This document shows, in pieces, positions 22,001 through 31,381 of a stretch of DNA of 64,000 nucleotides. Position 1 is the stretch's first letter. Every line of letters begins with the position of its first letter. The notes under the pieces are model-generated. The model saw only the letters and a program-made list of their open reading frames with translations, was not told the origin of the DNA and made no database searches. Source of the stretch: Dendrocalamus latiflorus (taxonomy: Eukaryota; Streptophyta; Magnoliopsida; Poales; Poaceae); contig CM029627.1 of NCBI GenBank assembly GCA_017311315.1, positions 2,169,805 to 2,233,804 on the forward strand. Direction: 5' to 3'. Made by a program: the position numbers and the translations under genes.

Positions 22001-23959
22001 CTTCTTTCTTGCTTGCGTGCTTGGTTGGTGTGTTGAGTGGGTACGGTTGCTAATCCGTCTGCTAATCATCCTCGTTTGTCTTTTGCTTAGATCGATACTA
22101 ATTGACTTATCTCCATGTGAAAAACAATTCATGTAGTTTCAAGCATGTGCACTGCTACTTGATGATATCATGGACAATTCACATACGAGGAGGGATCAGA
22201 TTTGCTGGTACCGGCGACCTGAGGTTCTACAATTGACACTGCTTTTTTTCTGTGTTATTCACTTTTCAATCTTTCTCATACGATTTGTTCAATAAGTTAT
22301 GACATAAATGGGATTACGTAGTCCTTGCACCTATCTTGTTGTTTATAGGTTGGTCTTAAGGGTATAAACGATGGTATTCTGCTAAAATGCCACATCCTGC
22401 TGATGATCAAAAAGTACTTCAGAGAAAAGCCTTACTTCGTCGATCTCTTGGAATTATGGAACGAGGTCAGCCTCCTTCTGAATTACCAGCGAAAAAAATG
22501 TATAATTTCATAACTTTACATAGTCAATAGTATTGTTCGGATGCTTGTTCAGATAGCTCTTCAGACTTCTCTAGGACAGATGCTTGATCTTATTGGCACG
22601 CATTCTGGAGCAGATGGTCTTGCAAAATACAGTATTGAAGGGTATGTGATTGATCTGACTAGTTCAATGATTAGGATTGGTTACGCTAATTTCCTTTTCT
22701 TTTGCCATGCAGCTACCGTCGCATTGTCAAGTACAAGACATCCTACTACTCCTTTTACCTTCCAGTAAGCCTGCTTATCAAGATGCAGTCATACTTTTCA
22801 ATACTGTCATATATCTGAAATAACTGTATAAAGAATCCATATCTTTTGAACTCCCATGGAAAAGGATAATAGGCTATGGAACTCTGCAAGCCTAAGCTCC
22901 GCAAGTTTTTGATATCTGATGAACCAAACACTAGAAGTAGCATTGCTGCAAATTCTTGAGAAACTTGCAGGGGAAAAATTTGTTCAGGTCGAATGGAGTT
23001 TGCTCAACTGATGTACTCTGAATTCTGAACTTGATACCTATCCTCAATCATTACACAAACCTTTCCACACCGAAACTATTTTCTTCAGATGATAGTTGCG
23101 AAGCACAGTACTAGACTTGGTAATCTGCATATCCTCAGTTCTTGTGAACTGTGATGTTCACCTTTTCTACTACGGGTTATTGGCTTTAGGTGGCCTGCGC
23201 ATTGCTCTTGTCTGGTGCAAAGCTGGAAAACTTCAGTGGGCTGAAGGATATTCTTATTGAATTGGGCATATATTTTCAGATACAGGTATGCTTTTCTTTG
23301 TTGAAACCTTACGTCGACGTTGGTTTACTTTTGCTTTGACAGTTATGGTACCTTTTCAGGATGACTATTTGGACTGTTTTGCTGACCCCAATGCCATAGG
23401 CAAGGTAACAACAGCGATCAAAATAATTTTCGGAAACTGATGCAACAACTAACATCTGATACTGTTCTGCATTGTAGATTGGAACTGACATTGAAGATCA
23501 CAAGTGCTCCTGGTTAATTGTACAAGCTCTTCGCCACGCTGACAATAATCAGATAGAAGCACTACAAGTAAGTCATCATCTTCTTCTGGCTGAGGCATAT
23601 GGACATGAACAGTAGTAATAGTAGCTTACATGTGCATTTTCAGAACAACTACGGGAAGAAGGATTCAACTTCTGTTTCCAAAGTGAAGAGCACTTACGCG
23701 GCGCTTGATTTGCATGTATGATCGTGTGATGTAATCTTTTCTTCATCTCATTTCGCATTGCTAGTTCTAATCTCCATGCAAGTGTGTTCTTGATTTGGCT
23801 CACAGTGAGTTTAATTTTCTCCTGTCCAAGGATATCTTCTCCGAGTTTGAACGTCGATGTTACAACCACTTGGTATCGTCTATCGAAGCTCAACAAGACC
23901 GTGCAGCGCAGGAGATTCTGAAATCCTTTCTGAAGAAAATTCATCAAAGGAAAAAGTAG
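7009..23959 (+). CDS. Farnesyl-diphosphate-synthase-like trans-prenyltransferase, 12 exons, 392 aa
   Basis: Exons: 7009-7269, 21677-21701, 21925-22040, 22137-22223, 22349-22465, 22553-22641, 22713-22764, 23190-23285, 23360-23404, 23478-23567, 23644-23715, 23831-23959. Every intron is GT/AG and all phases agree. FPPS condenses isopentenyl diphosphate with DMAPP and then GPP to give FPP for sterols and sesquiterpenes. Landmarks: DYNVPGGKLNRG spanning exons 2-3, first Asp-rich motif DDIMD (143-147), TRR after it, [19 protein letters not shown], second motif DDYLD (282-286), GKIGTDIED and a basic tail ending HQRKK. The N-terminus is about 40 residues longer than usual and is not an obvious transit peptide. 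Residues 5 and 4 before DDIMD are Cys138 and Ala139, where plant FPPS has Tyr-Phe, so product length may differ. Intron 1 is 14,407 bp and full of transposons. The first ATG of an ATG-ATG pair was taken as start. Confidence 0.92.
7550..8190. mobile_element. hAT-like or other DNA-transposon fragment
   Basis: It starts with ctagggctgtgcactttt, a phrase typical of grass hAT-type ends, followed by many aaccgaa / ttcggtt words in both orientations (for example aaaaaccgaaccg and cggttcgatcgg). The right part contains accgatatcgcatcg and caaaccgaattacc. Ends and target duplication were not resolved. This is in FPPS-like intron 1. Confidence 0.35.
8590..8930. repeat. Degenerate TTGAAACTT repeat, copy 2
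   Basis: A run of variants of ttgaaacttgttgaaact, then the block cttctagaaacacgtgaaact and a tail ending tatactgttgtctagtcac. The same order (run, block, tail) appears at 120-250, and the run also occurs at 17100-17340. It is a dispersed repeat of unknown class. Confidence 0.55.
9368..9482. mobile_element. 115-bp MITE with TTGCCACTCTTA ends
   Basis: Inverted ends TTGCCACTCTTATGA and the complement of TTGCCACTCTTAAGA. It contains an internal tgccactg-like half repeat. No certain target-site duplication, so the superfamily is left open. Confidence 0.55.
9554..9822 (-). repeat. 3' LTR of the intronic copia element
   Basis: The right edge is set by the purine tract and LTR start TGTTAGGAAACTGGG (minus strand). 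The left edge at the last plausible ...AAGAACA is inferred. Inside, minus strand, are a TATA box CTATAAATAGAG (about 9750-9761) and an AATAAA poly(A) word (about 9700), as expected for an LTR promoter and terminator. Length would be 269 bp. Confidence 0.55.
10060..11470 (-). pseudogene. Copia reverse transcriptase and RNase H (broken)
   Basis: Fragments carry [18 protein letters not shown] and [19 protein letters not shown], the catalytic YVDD ([10 protein letters not shown]), [19 protein letters not shown] and the RNase H region with IYEDNAACV and KHINPKFF. There is a short gap with a frame change at about 11101-11124 and a stop between the YVFLCGG stretch and [16 protein letters not shown] near 10498. 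It would have copied the element RNA into DNA when intact. Confidence 0.85.
12087..13247 (-). pseudogene. Copia integrase
   Basis: A 386-residue frame: an HHCC-like front ([11 protein letters not shown], then [10 protein letters not shown]), then the catalytic core with Asp in IQGDICYPI, Asp in IRMDNAGEF and Glu in [13 protein letters not shown], the DD35E layout. The C-terminal part runs into a Ser/Pro-rich linker, and the next frame (11485-12214) continues towards reverse transcriptase after a frameshift. The domain itself looks largely complete. The element as a whole is not. Confidence 0.8.
13316..14690 (-). pseudogene. Copia gag and protease remnant
   Basis: Minus-strand fragments: an 80-residue piece upstream of integrase (13316-13558) and, near 14600-14690, the typical gag start ([17 protein letters not shown]). 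Multiple stops and frameshifts lie between. No intact protease motif was recognised. Confidence 0.55.
14691..16240. other. Retrotransposon leader-like AT-rich DNA followed by very GC-rich DNA
   Basis: Bases 14700-15200 are AT-rich with repeated phrases (aaattctgga, ttttcgg, gggcttttcggtaat), as in leader or LTR DNA of the adjacent copia element. Bases 15400-15930 are extremely GC-rich (gcgggcgcgg words) with long open frames on both strands. Such frames are expected by chance at this composition and I do not call them genes. Confidence 0.35.
16241..17070 (+). repeat. GC-rich segment bounded by two direct copies of an aaatttcgttcc repeat
   Basis: Near 16265-16325 and again near 16975-17050 the sequence reads attcgtccaaaattcg-like, then aaatttcgttcctttcgctg. 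Between the copies lies a GC-rich Pro/Arg-coding segment beginning tcgtaaccctaacccc, which looks like the 5' end of a plant transcript. The direct copies with captured-looking content suggest a transposon-borne gene fragment. No terminal inverted repeats were found. Confidence 0.4.
17100..17340. repeat. Degenerate TTGAAACTT repeat, copy 3
   Basis: Successive variants of aaacttgttgaaactcctt, same family as 120-280 and 8590-8930. Non-coding. Confidence 0.55.
17496..17668. mobile_element. Fold-back MITE of about 170 bp
   Basis: The left arm (catcatccaaatattttctt, then gaccgttagattagaaatcc) is repeated inverted on the right (ggatatctaatccaacggtc, then ggatgattgttacgaagaaa). The arms are about 65 bp and differ at several positions, leaving a short loop of aaaaaaactcccccta-like sequence. 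Target duplication not resolved. Confidence 0.65.
17934..20552 (-). mobile_element. Solo LTR (2.6 kb), probably Ty3-gypsy
   Basis: Begins TGTAACACCCC and ends GGATGCTACA, so on the minus strand it runs TGTAGCATCC to GGGGTGTTACA, a common grass gypsy LTR form. Flanking pentamers CTATC (17929-17933) and CTACC (20553-20557) match at 4 of 5. No internal region is attached. Inside, 19870-20010 is an array of ttcggccgcacgaac-type words. 20030-20400 is very GC-rich and 20405-20440 is a GA run. A related copy is at 2916-3440. Located in FPPS-like intron 1. Confidence 0.7.
20569..21134. mobile_element. PIF/Harbinger-like element, 566 bp
   Basis: Inverted ends GGCCCTATTTGGCACAGCT and, on the other strand, GGCCCCGTTTGGCATAGCT, flanked by TTA (20566-20568 and 21135-21137). 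Sub-terminal cagcttcat / atgaagctg words repeat in both orientations. No transposase frame. Sits only 16 bases from the solo LTR. Confidence 0.8.
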
Positions 23960-25990
23960 CTAATGCACAATTATGATTTGTACGGGCTTCTGATTACATC
24001 AAAAGGAGATGTATCTATCCTCAGAAGCTATAATATCCACAGTCACATCCCTAAGCTATAATATTCGCAGCCATATCCTTTGAAACATTCAGAAAAAAGG
24101 AGATGAGATGAAGAAGATGCTTGGGGTTCCAATGACTAATTTCCTAAGACACATTTCTCTTGTCCGATTGGTCAGTTCCAGTTAATCTATATATTTCCCA
24201 ATGGTCGCTACACAGCTAGCTAATAGCTATATGCATGGTTCGCATGAGCTCTATCGTGCATTCTTATCATCTTATGATCATGGATGATGTCTATGTTTTC
24301 CTCCGTGATTGAAGGTTCATACTTTCTTGTCTTCGAGGAACCAAGGGAAACAGCTCGCTGCAATTGGATGCGTCTTCTGGTTCCTTTTTTCCTTCTATTT
24401 TCATCACGATTTGCTCTGTATTTTGATGAGATGCACAGGAGCACACCCGATATGCCCTCCCTCCTCCCATTAGCTACAATTTCCCCCTTCGTTTCCTGCG
24501 GATTCTTCGTCGACACGGACGCCACCTTTTCTCCGTGATTGAAGGTTCATACCTTCGCCTGCTTTTAAGGCTATGACAAGGGAAATAGCTAGCCGTAATG
24601 GAATATTCCTTTTCTTTTTCTGAATCTTGAATTCTAACACCATATGTTCACACTTTGCCTCTCCACAAAAAAGTTCACACTCTGCAGCTATAGTGCAAAG
24701 GAATAGTGGCATGAGACATGGTTAAGAGAATGGGAGATTTACTGAGCAGTAACAACATGGATGTTGAGCTTTTTATGCGAGGGACAATAAATCTCTAGGT
24801 GCGTTGCTTAGAGAGATGCTCGAACTCAATACTTCATGGCATCTGTAGTGTATATAACTCAAAGGGTCTTAAGGTGGGTCCTATCTACACCTTAAGACCA
24901 ACTCCATAGTGTATATAACTCAAGGGGCCTTAAGACGGTCCCACATGGCAGATAAAGAAAAATTGTATTTTAATGCTTATGGCCAGGTCTTTAGCTTGAG
25001 GACCAGCCTTAAGCTTTTTTTGCTTAGGGTCTGCTTAAGGTCACCCCTATAATATATAAGGTTGACCTTAAAGTGGCTTAAGACCTCCTCTTTTCATACA
25101 TTACAGATGCCCTCACAAGATCGGAAAATGTCACGCAAATAAAACAATAAAAAACGGCTAAGGAGTACTCCAGCTGCCGCGAGACGATTCCAGCAGAAAT
25201 GTCCAAGATCCCTCGTATTCTGCTCGGTGAAATAAACAAAGTTTTTGATCTGCTTTTCCTCACGATAGGTCGAGGAGGCAGACGGCAGATGCACCTGTTC
25301 AGAACATTACAAAACACCACACCCGATGCGCTCCAGAATAGGTGTTTTATAGCATTAATCTACACTGTCAAGTTGCTTCCATGGTAACATTTGCTTCTCC
25401 AATCTCCAACCCCTATGCGTGCATTGCTGCCTACTCCCATTTCCCCGAGAAAACAACTCCGCTCTGCACCACTTGCACTGCATGTTGGTCTTCTGAAATA
25501 CTCGGACGTGGGATTGTTTTCTGCATCCTAGGTATGGGTTGATGGTAAAGTAGCCTGATGTAGTGGGTTAGCCTTAAGTGTTAGCTCCATTCAAATCTAC
25601 TTTTTAATTTTGTCTTTTTTTGTTTTTTGTCTTTTTTGTTTTCCTTTATTCCTTTGTATTATTCATGATTATATAATTTTTTATTTTTTAAATTTAATTA
25701 CTCAAAAAAACAAATGCCCATGCCCATTTGAGACACACCAAAAGTTTATGTAGCGTAATCGAAAGAAAAAAAGTTCATGTCGCGCTATATTTTCTTCCAT
25801 CAGGTTACTAGATTAGTGTTGGGTGGCACCATTATCGACTACAATCATTTACAAATGAACTACTATGCTATAAACAACTTAACGAGAGCAATAACTCGAC
25901 GCTAATTAAACTACAAAAGCTCATCAGAGACATACTACTGCTAGTACATGGCACACAGCTGCATGTTGGTCACAGATGATCCTCGCTAGC
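23960..25990. other. 3' flank of the FPPS-like gene; no gene seen
   Basis: Bases 24301-24330 and 24531-24560 repeat ctccgtgattgaaggttcat, so about 230 bp is partly duplicated in tandem. Bases 24867-25088 are an imperfect fold-back (ggtcttaaggtggg at the left, ggcttaagacc at the right), probably a MITE. Bases 25590-25700 are T-rich. No coding region is supported. Confidence 0.4.
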
Positions 25991-26225
25991 TAGCTAGGAA
26001 AAGTGGCCGTGTTTCTCTGCATCATGTCCGTGAATCTTTTCTTCCTCAGGGGCGCCTTGGGTAGCGGACAGACACGGGGAAACGGCGGCGGTCTTGCCAC
26101 CATGCCCATGGGTGCTGGCCACGAGCTGGACGCAACGAGGCCATGTGAGAAAGATTTGGATGGTAGCTACTGAACATGCGTGCAAGCGGAGCTCAGCGCA
26201 GAGCAGAGGATGCTACCTAGCTAGC

Positions 26226-26360
26226 GAATTTTTTGTACGGATAATCCATTTTTTATTCGAAATTACATAAATATACCCGCGGGAAAATTTTTTACAAAAA
26301 TAGGCTCCAGTCGCCTAATGGTTGGGCGACTGGAGCCTTTCGCCCAACCACACGGCGACA
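26226..26360 (+). repeat. Left terminal inverted repeat of the MULE
   Basis: Starts GAATTTTTTGTACGG, includes acccgcgggaaaatttttt and ends cacggcgaca. Its last 60 bases contain the hairpin words ccagtcgcctaatggttggg / cgactgg. Confidence 0.95.
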
Positions 26361-26482
26361 CAATATATCTCGCTGCACAGTAGAGCGACTGCATTAAATC
26401 GCTCTTCCGTATGGCGACTAGCATGCAGTCGCCATACCGTTAGGCGACTGGCATGCAGTCGCCATCCCGTTAGGCGACTGCA
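26361..26482. repeat. Left sub-terminal palindrome array (GGCGACTG type)
   Basis: Just inside the left TIR, agcgactgcattaaatcgct, tggcgactagcatgcagtcg and ggcgactggcatgcagtcgc repeat with short spacers, each arm being able to pair with the next. The partner array is at 29518-29637. Confidence 0.8.
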
Positions 26483-26788
26483 GGTAGCCCCCGTGATTGT
26501 TTTAGAATTTGTGAATTTTGTAACGTTGAACCGGTAAAAAATACGGTGAAGTTGTAATAAAAGATTATGTTCATTGTATATTGTAGGTGTGTAAAAAGTT
26601 TTTAAAATTTTTTTTTGAAAGATTGAGTAGAGAACGATCGATACATACACTGTTAAGTGAGATAGTTTATATGCGGAAAGAGATTATAGACTTATGTAAA
26701 TTTAAATAAACTTCATAATATAACTGTGAGTAACATGGCGCATGTATTTTCATTACATGCATAACATATATAGCATCTGCAGCACGCC

Positions 26789-28756
26789 TCACTGGTCACC
26801 CTGCTGTGCCCCGTCACCGCGCCCGCGTCCTCCCATACGGCCTCCCTTGGCCCTCCTCCGGTGCAACGGATTAGGACGATCCGAAAAGGTAAAACGAGGA
26901 GGAGGGTGTCTATCCCGCCCCTGCGCTGGTGGAGTCAGCTGCACCTCTGGCTGTGTAATCTCCGGTGCACCGGGGAGGGCACTGGCAGAAAGAACCTGCG
27001 GTGCGACGTCGGGCGACGGCGCGAAAAACTGGTCCACATCCTCCTGGCCTGGGGAGACGCCGTGCTGGTAAGTACCTGCAATATTAATATCGTTAGTGCG
27101 TTGCATGTCGTCTTCGGATAAACACGGTATAAGACCCTATGCGTACCCGTAGCTGGCGCCATGGAGGAGGCGTACACCCCCTGCGTGGGGAAGACAGGGG
27201 TTTGCGTAGGAGGCGTGAAGTGAACCGGTGTAGGAGGCCCTGCCCAGGCTGAACCCCCTGGCTGCTCCGGGTGAGGTGGTGGAGGACGTGTCCACGTAGG
27301 TGCACCAGAGTAGTGCCACGCTGGTGGAGGTGGCACTGGTGGACGAGCAGTCGTAGCGGGGGGCGTGGAGACCGCCGGTAGCCTCGTGCAGGACAGTAGG
27401 TTAACGATACGTCTACACCCCTCGTGCACCCGACGCGCAAAGCTGAGGCCCTCCTCATGGGTCAGCTGCGCACCACTGGCGAGCCTCTCCACTACTGTGC
27501 CGGACTCGGCGTATAGGGCAGAACCGACGTCAGCCTAGACACAAAGACATAAAATGGTCGATTATGGAAACGACATTACCATTTGGGAATCTTTGAAATG
27601 ACATGTAACGTACCGCGAGGTGAGCGTCGTGCGCGAAGTGCGCGGGGTACGTGTCCGTCGGAGCGGCGACGTGTGTGGCAGGCGGGTCTACCACATATAC
27701 GAGCCTGATACGGGTCTGCGGCTGGTACCAGCGCAGGTACTCCGCGTACTCCCTGCTGTCGTACGGCCGGTCCTCGTCCACGCGGTCGTCGAGCGCATCC
27801 TGCCACTGCTCGACCCAGGGCTGCATTCTCACCGACCAGTCCGTGCCTCTTTTCACTCCCTTCCCGCTGTGCCTGCGTATAAAACCATTACGTAATGTGA
27901 GATACTTGCGAACGCAGTAGTAAGTATGTACATATTTAGCACAAACGTACACTCACCCGTGCACGTGCCGCGGAAGCGATGGTCCGACTGGTACAGGAAC
28001 CGGCTGCCATAGCCCGAACTGCCGCATCACCCGCTGGGGTGCGTAGTCCTCCACGTAGATGAGGTACACGAGCTTCCGGCGGGTGAGCCAGAAAGCCCGG
28101 TCACGCCAGCAAAGTGAAGACAGACCGCCAGGAGCACGGGCCTGCACTGCCGTATCAGCGTACGGCTCCCAGCGCACGTCGTCGGCTGTGATGCGGTCGA
28201 GCTGCTCCACAAAGACCCGGTACGCCCGCGTGACCTGCACGTGCAGCGTCTCCCGCGATCGGAAGCCCAAGAAGCAGGGACACATCCTGCAAGGTCGGCG
28301 TCATCTCCCCGAATGGGAGGTGGAAAGTGTGCGTCTCGGGCCGCCAACGGTCCACCAAAGCCGTCAGCAGGGAACGGTCGAACGGAAATCGTCGTGATCG
28401 ATCCCCGCCCGCCTCGTCCCCGCCCTCGTCCCCGCCAGCGGCTCCATCCTCCTCTGTGGCCTGCACCATCCGGGCAAGAGGGAGTAGCCCGGCATCCCAC
28501 AGCCTGCAAACAAAGTGAAGGTCAGCACGGAACGAACTAACGGTCGCACTAAACGCTGGAATAGTGCTCACCTGGCAGTCCAACGAGGGTCGAGTCCCCA
28601 GGCCACGCGAGGTGTCCGTGTCCGGACCACTCCCAGCTGAGGCGGCTCGTCCGTGCTCCCCGGTGGCGGCACTAGATGGGAAGCGCGATGAGAGCGGTCC
28701 ACGTGCTCGTCCAACAGCGCGAACCGCCACTCCGAGTTACGTCCAGCACGAGTCAT
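26789..28756 (-). pseudogene. Plant mobile domain (MAIN-like / PP7-long-form-like) gene inside the MULE
   Basis: Five exons on the minus strand: 28572-28756, about 27957-28503, 27614-27872, 27147-27534 and 26789-27075, all with GT/AG borders. PMD proteins (PF10536 type) are found both in transposons and in host silencing factors such as MAIN and MAIL1. Diagnostic stretches: LLDEHVDRSHRAS, RLWDAGLLPLARM, SLLTALVDRWRPETHTFHLP, FGEMTPTLQDVSLLLGLPI, then VRWEPYADT, VYLIYVEDYAPQRVMRQFG and DWSVRMQPWVEQWQD. The C-terminus is Pro-rich, ending in an Arg/Gly tail. Exon 2 changes frame just after LLLGLPI, and about 150 residues normally present in the middle of the domain are missing. This copy is therefore internally deleted and probably not functional. 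Confidence 0.75.
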
Positions 28757-28939
28757 ACCTGAAAAATTTGTACAATACTTTCAACATTAAATTTTCTGCA
28801 TCTAAATTTGTACAATAATTTCAACACTAAATTTTATACATCTAAGACTGTACATTAAACTTGATACATCTAAATTTCTACATCTAAACTTGTACATTAT
28901 ACTTTCTACATCTAAATTTGTACAATAAATGGTACACAA

Positions 28940-29283
28940 AATTTATAAACTAAATTTTCTAAACTTTATTTCTAAACTACATTTAGTACACAAAATTTGA
29001 AAATTAAATGTCTAAATTATATTTCTATATTTAATTTCTAAACTAAATTTTGAAACTACATTTTCTAAACTAAATTTGTAAACTAATTTTCTACACTACA
29101 TTTTCTAAACTAATTTTCTAAACTAAATTTGTAAACTAATTTTCTACACTACATTTTCTAAACTAATTTTCTAAACTATATTTCTAAACTAATTTTCTAC
29201 ACTACATTTTCTAAACTAATTTTCTAAACTAAATTTCTAAACTAATTTTCTACACTACATTTTCTAAACTAATTTTCTACACT
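28940..29283. repeat. AT-rich tandem repeat inside the MULE
   Basis: About nine imperfect units built from ctaaactaattttctaca and ctacactacattttctaa. It lies upstream of the PMD gene between its start and the right TIR. Confidence 0.8.
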
Positions 29284-29325
29284 AACAAAAAATATAACAC
29301 GAAAAATTACCTGAAAATCGCGCAC

Positions 29326-29455
29326 TCCCCCTCCTCTTCTCCTCCTCCCCTTCTCCTCCTCTCCCTCTCCTTCTCTTCCCCTCCTCCCCTTCTCCTCCTC
29401 TCCCTCTCCTTCTCTTCCCCTCCTCTTCTCCTCCTCTCCCTCTCTTCTCTGCGAC
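29326..29455. repeat. Pyrimidine-rich low-complexity tract
   Basis: Repeated ctcctcctctccctctcctt units (at least three blocks of about 40 bp). It is likely part of the PMD gene leader or promoter on the minus strand, where it reads as GA-rich. Confidence 0.7.
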
Positions 29456-29517
29456 GGCGGCCGAACGACACAGTGACCGCGCTCGGCCACGGCCGAGCGC
29501 GGTATATATCTCACTAG

Positions 29518-29637
29518 AAGTCGCCGAACCGTTGAGCGACTGAAATGCAGTCGCCTAACGGTTGGGCGACTGGATGGAAGTCGCCCAACCGTGGGGCGAC
29601 TGCAATTAATCGCCCAACGGTTGGTAGATTCATTAAA
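29518..29637. repeat. Right sub-terminal palindrome array (GGCGACTG type)
   Basis: Words gtcgccgaaccgttgagcga, agtcgcctaacggttgggcg and agtcgcccaaccgtggggcg follow each other with tgaaatgc-like spacers, forming a series of hairpins. It mirrors the left array. Confidence 0.85.
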
Positions 29638-29772
29638 TGTCGCCGTGTGGTTGGGCGAAAGGCTCCAGTCGCCCAACCATTAGGCGACTGGAGCCTATTT
29701 TTGTAAAAAATTTTCCCGCGGGTATATTTATGTAATTTCGAATAAAAAATGGATTATCCGTACAAAAAATTC
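29638..29772 (-). repeat. Right terminal inverted repeat of the MULE
   Basis: Identical to the reverse complement of 26226-26360 over all 135 positions. Confidence 0.95.
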
Positions 29773-29840
29773 CCTAGCTAGCCACCATACTGTAGACATG
29801 GTGCATGCAAACGATGCATTTTTTAGGTTTTCACAGGCTC

Positions 29841-29983
29841 CTATAATCTTTCAGTAATCCTTGCACACAACGCCAATGCGACTACAGTTCTGGGGAGCAC
29901 TGCTGTGCTGAATAGTAAAGTAGCAATCGCAAGTGTAGTAATCCCAAGCGCTGAATCAGCCCTGCACCAAGGCTGATTGATCC
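29841..29983 (-). pseudogene. Orphan exon-like fragment, unknown protein
   Basis: A T-rich tract ending gttgttatgcag is followed on the minus strand by a phase-2 open exon of 46 codons to a TAG at 29841. It reads INQPWCRADSALGITT and then a hydrophobic stretch (LAIATLLFSTAVLP), ending CARITERL. This looks like the last exon of a small membrane protein. No upstream exon was found in 30000-31300, and the MULE sits 68 bases downstream. It may be a gene remnant, or a real gene with a distant or unrecognised 5' part. I cannot name a family. Confidence 0.3.
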
Positions 29984-31380
29984 CTGCATAACAACACTAA
30001 AAAAATGTTCAGTTCATCGATAACCGGAAAGGGAAAAAGATACTCCGTCCCATCTGCCCCGACATCTGAGTATATATAGAGAGAATCTGCATGCGATTTT
30101 TGCTAATATAAATAAAATTATTATAATATTTATTATAATCAATTAGTAGATTCTATCTTAAAAAGATAATTCGTTTAAAAGCTATGTATTATAAAAAAAC
30201 AACTTTTAGAAGGCAATATAAATATAAACTATAACTGCTGCTACCTTCTCGATTTCGAACGGTTCACACAAATTTTATTGTAGTTATTTTTTTCAAATTT
30301 GATCCGAAACATTCGTTTTTACAAATATATCCCTCTTTGTGGATTTACTGAGCTCGGTAGGCACCTTATGAACACCCCTTGCGCGGCAGCAGGGCGGGTG
30401 TCTGGGCTGTGATGATTAAATTAACATTTTAATTAATGTTTAACCATATCATTAGTGCTAATTATATTTAATTAATACTAATTGTGCTTAATTAGTGATG
30501 ATAAAAGAACTAAATTAATTATAATTTCATTTAGTGCTAATCGTATTTAATTAGTACTAATCGTAATTAATTAGCAGTAACTATGTTAGTGCTAATTGAG
30601 CACATGCAATATTATATTGCACTTGTAAGGTGGTACCCAATCTTGTGAATCTCTCGCATCACAGCTTGCACAATAAATTTTAAATTAGTTTTGAAAGTAT
30701 TTCATAGTAATTGAACAAATAAGCACTACTATAACAAAATTGTAGTTCGTATATGCATTTCCAGTATTTCTTTTAAGAATTCACTTCTAATATTACGATT
30801 TACTATTGTGATTTTTGAAAGTACATATGAGCACTAATATTTTATTCACATAAAATTAAAAGTCTTTCGTGGAATGAATTTAGGATTTACTCTTCTCGCT
30901 CCGGAGATAAGACAGTGGGTCATGAGTGTATCACACACCCCACTCCTCTCACTCCCGTCACGTGTATGCATCTCTTCCTCACTTTTCCCACCGCTCGTCT
31001 CTCATTATAAAAGCCATTTCTTTTAGACATTATTATTTATTTTCAGTTAAAGAGCATCAATAGAAACCAATACGAACGTCCCCATAATAGGACAAGAATT
31101 AGAGATAAACTGATTTAAGTTGTAACGGTGCTCGACAAGTTATCTGCTGAGCTTGTCGAGCTATAGTTTGCTGAGCTCTTTTAGTTTGATAGGTGTACAA
31201 AGAAGATTAGATTTATAAAAACGAAGATTCAGAAATTATTTTTAAAAACAACAATTACAGTGACATTTGTAAGAACCTTTCCTCCGCCGTAATGTTCCCG
31301 ATTCCTCCTTCCCCACATCACACCGCGGCGCGCGCGGTGCCGTGCCAAGTTAACCACCAGTCCACCACACCAAAACCCTC
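29984..31380. other. AT-rich upstream region of the peroxidase
   Basis: 30400-30600 repeats gtgctaatt / taattagtactaatcg in both orientations and may fold, so it is probably a MITE relic. 30036-30200 starts actccgtccc, as some Stowaway-type repeats do. 31140-31170 has two ctgagct-centred words. No gene is supported. Confidence 0.35.
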
Positions 31381-31381
31381 C

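Larger units (their letters stand above)
26226..29772 (-). mobile_element. Mutator-like element carrying a PMD gene
   Basis: 3,547 bp bounded by 135-bp terminal inverted repeats (26226-26360 and 29638-29772) that are identical base for base. It is flanked by a perfect 10-bp target duplication CCTAGCTAGC (26216-26225 and 29773-29782). Long TIRs and a 9-11-bp duplication define Mutator-like elements. It encodes a PMD (MAIN-like) protein on the minus strand and no transposase is seen, so it must have moved with help supplied in trans. TIR identity points to recent insertion. Confidence 0.93.

Noticed and set aside
25994..26185. 63-residue minus frame ending HGHDAEKHGHFS next to the MULE
   Set aside because: No recognisable family, no upstream promoter (the MULE lies 40 bases away) and another frame is equally open; not enough to call a gene.
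27093..28818. Overlapping frames of 60-190 residues on both strands in the MULE
   Set aside because: They are shadows of the GC-rich PMD exons; only the minus-strand frames joined by GT/AG introns show PMD motifs.
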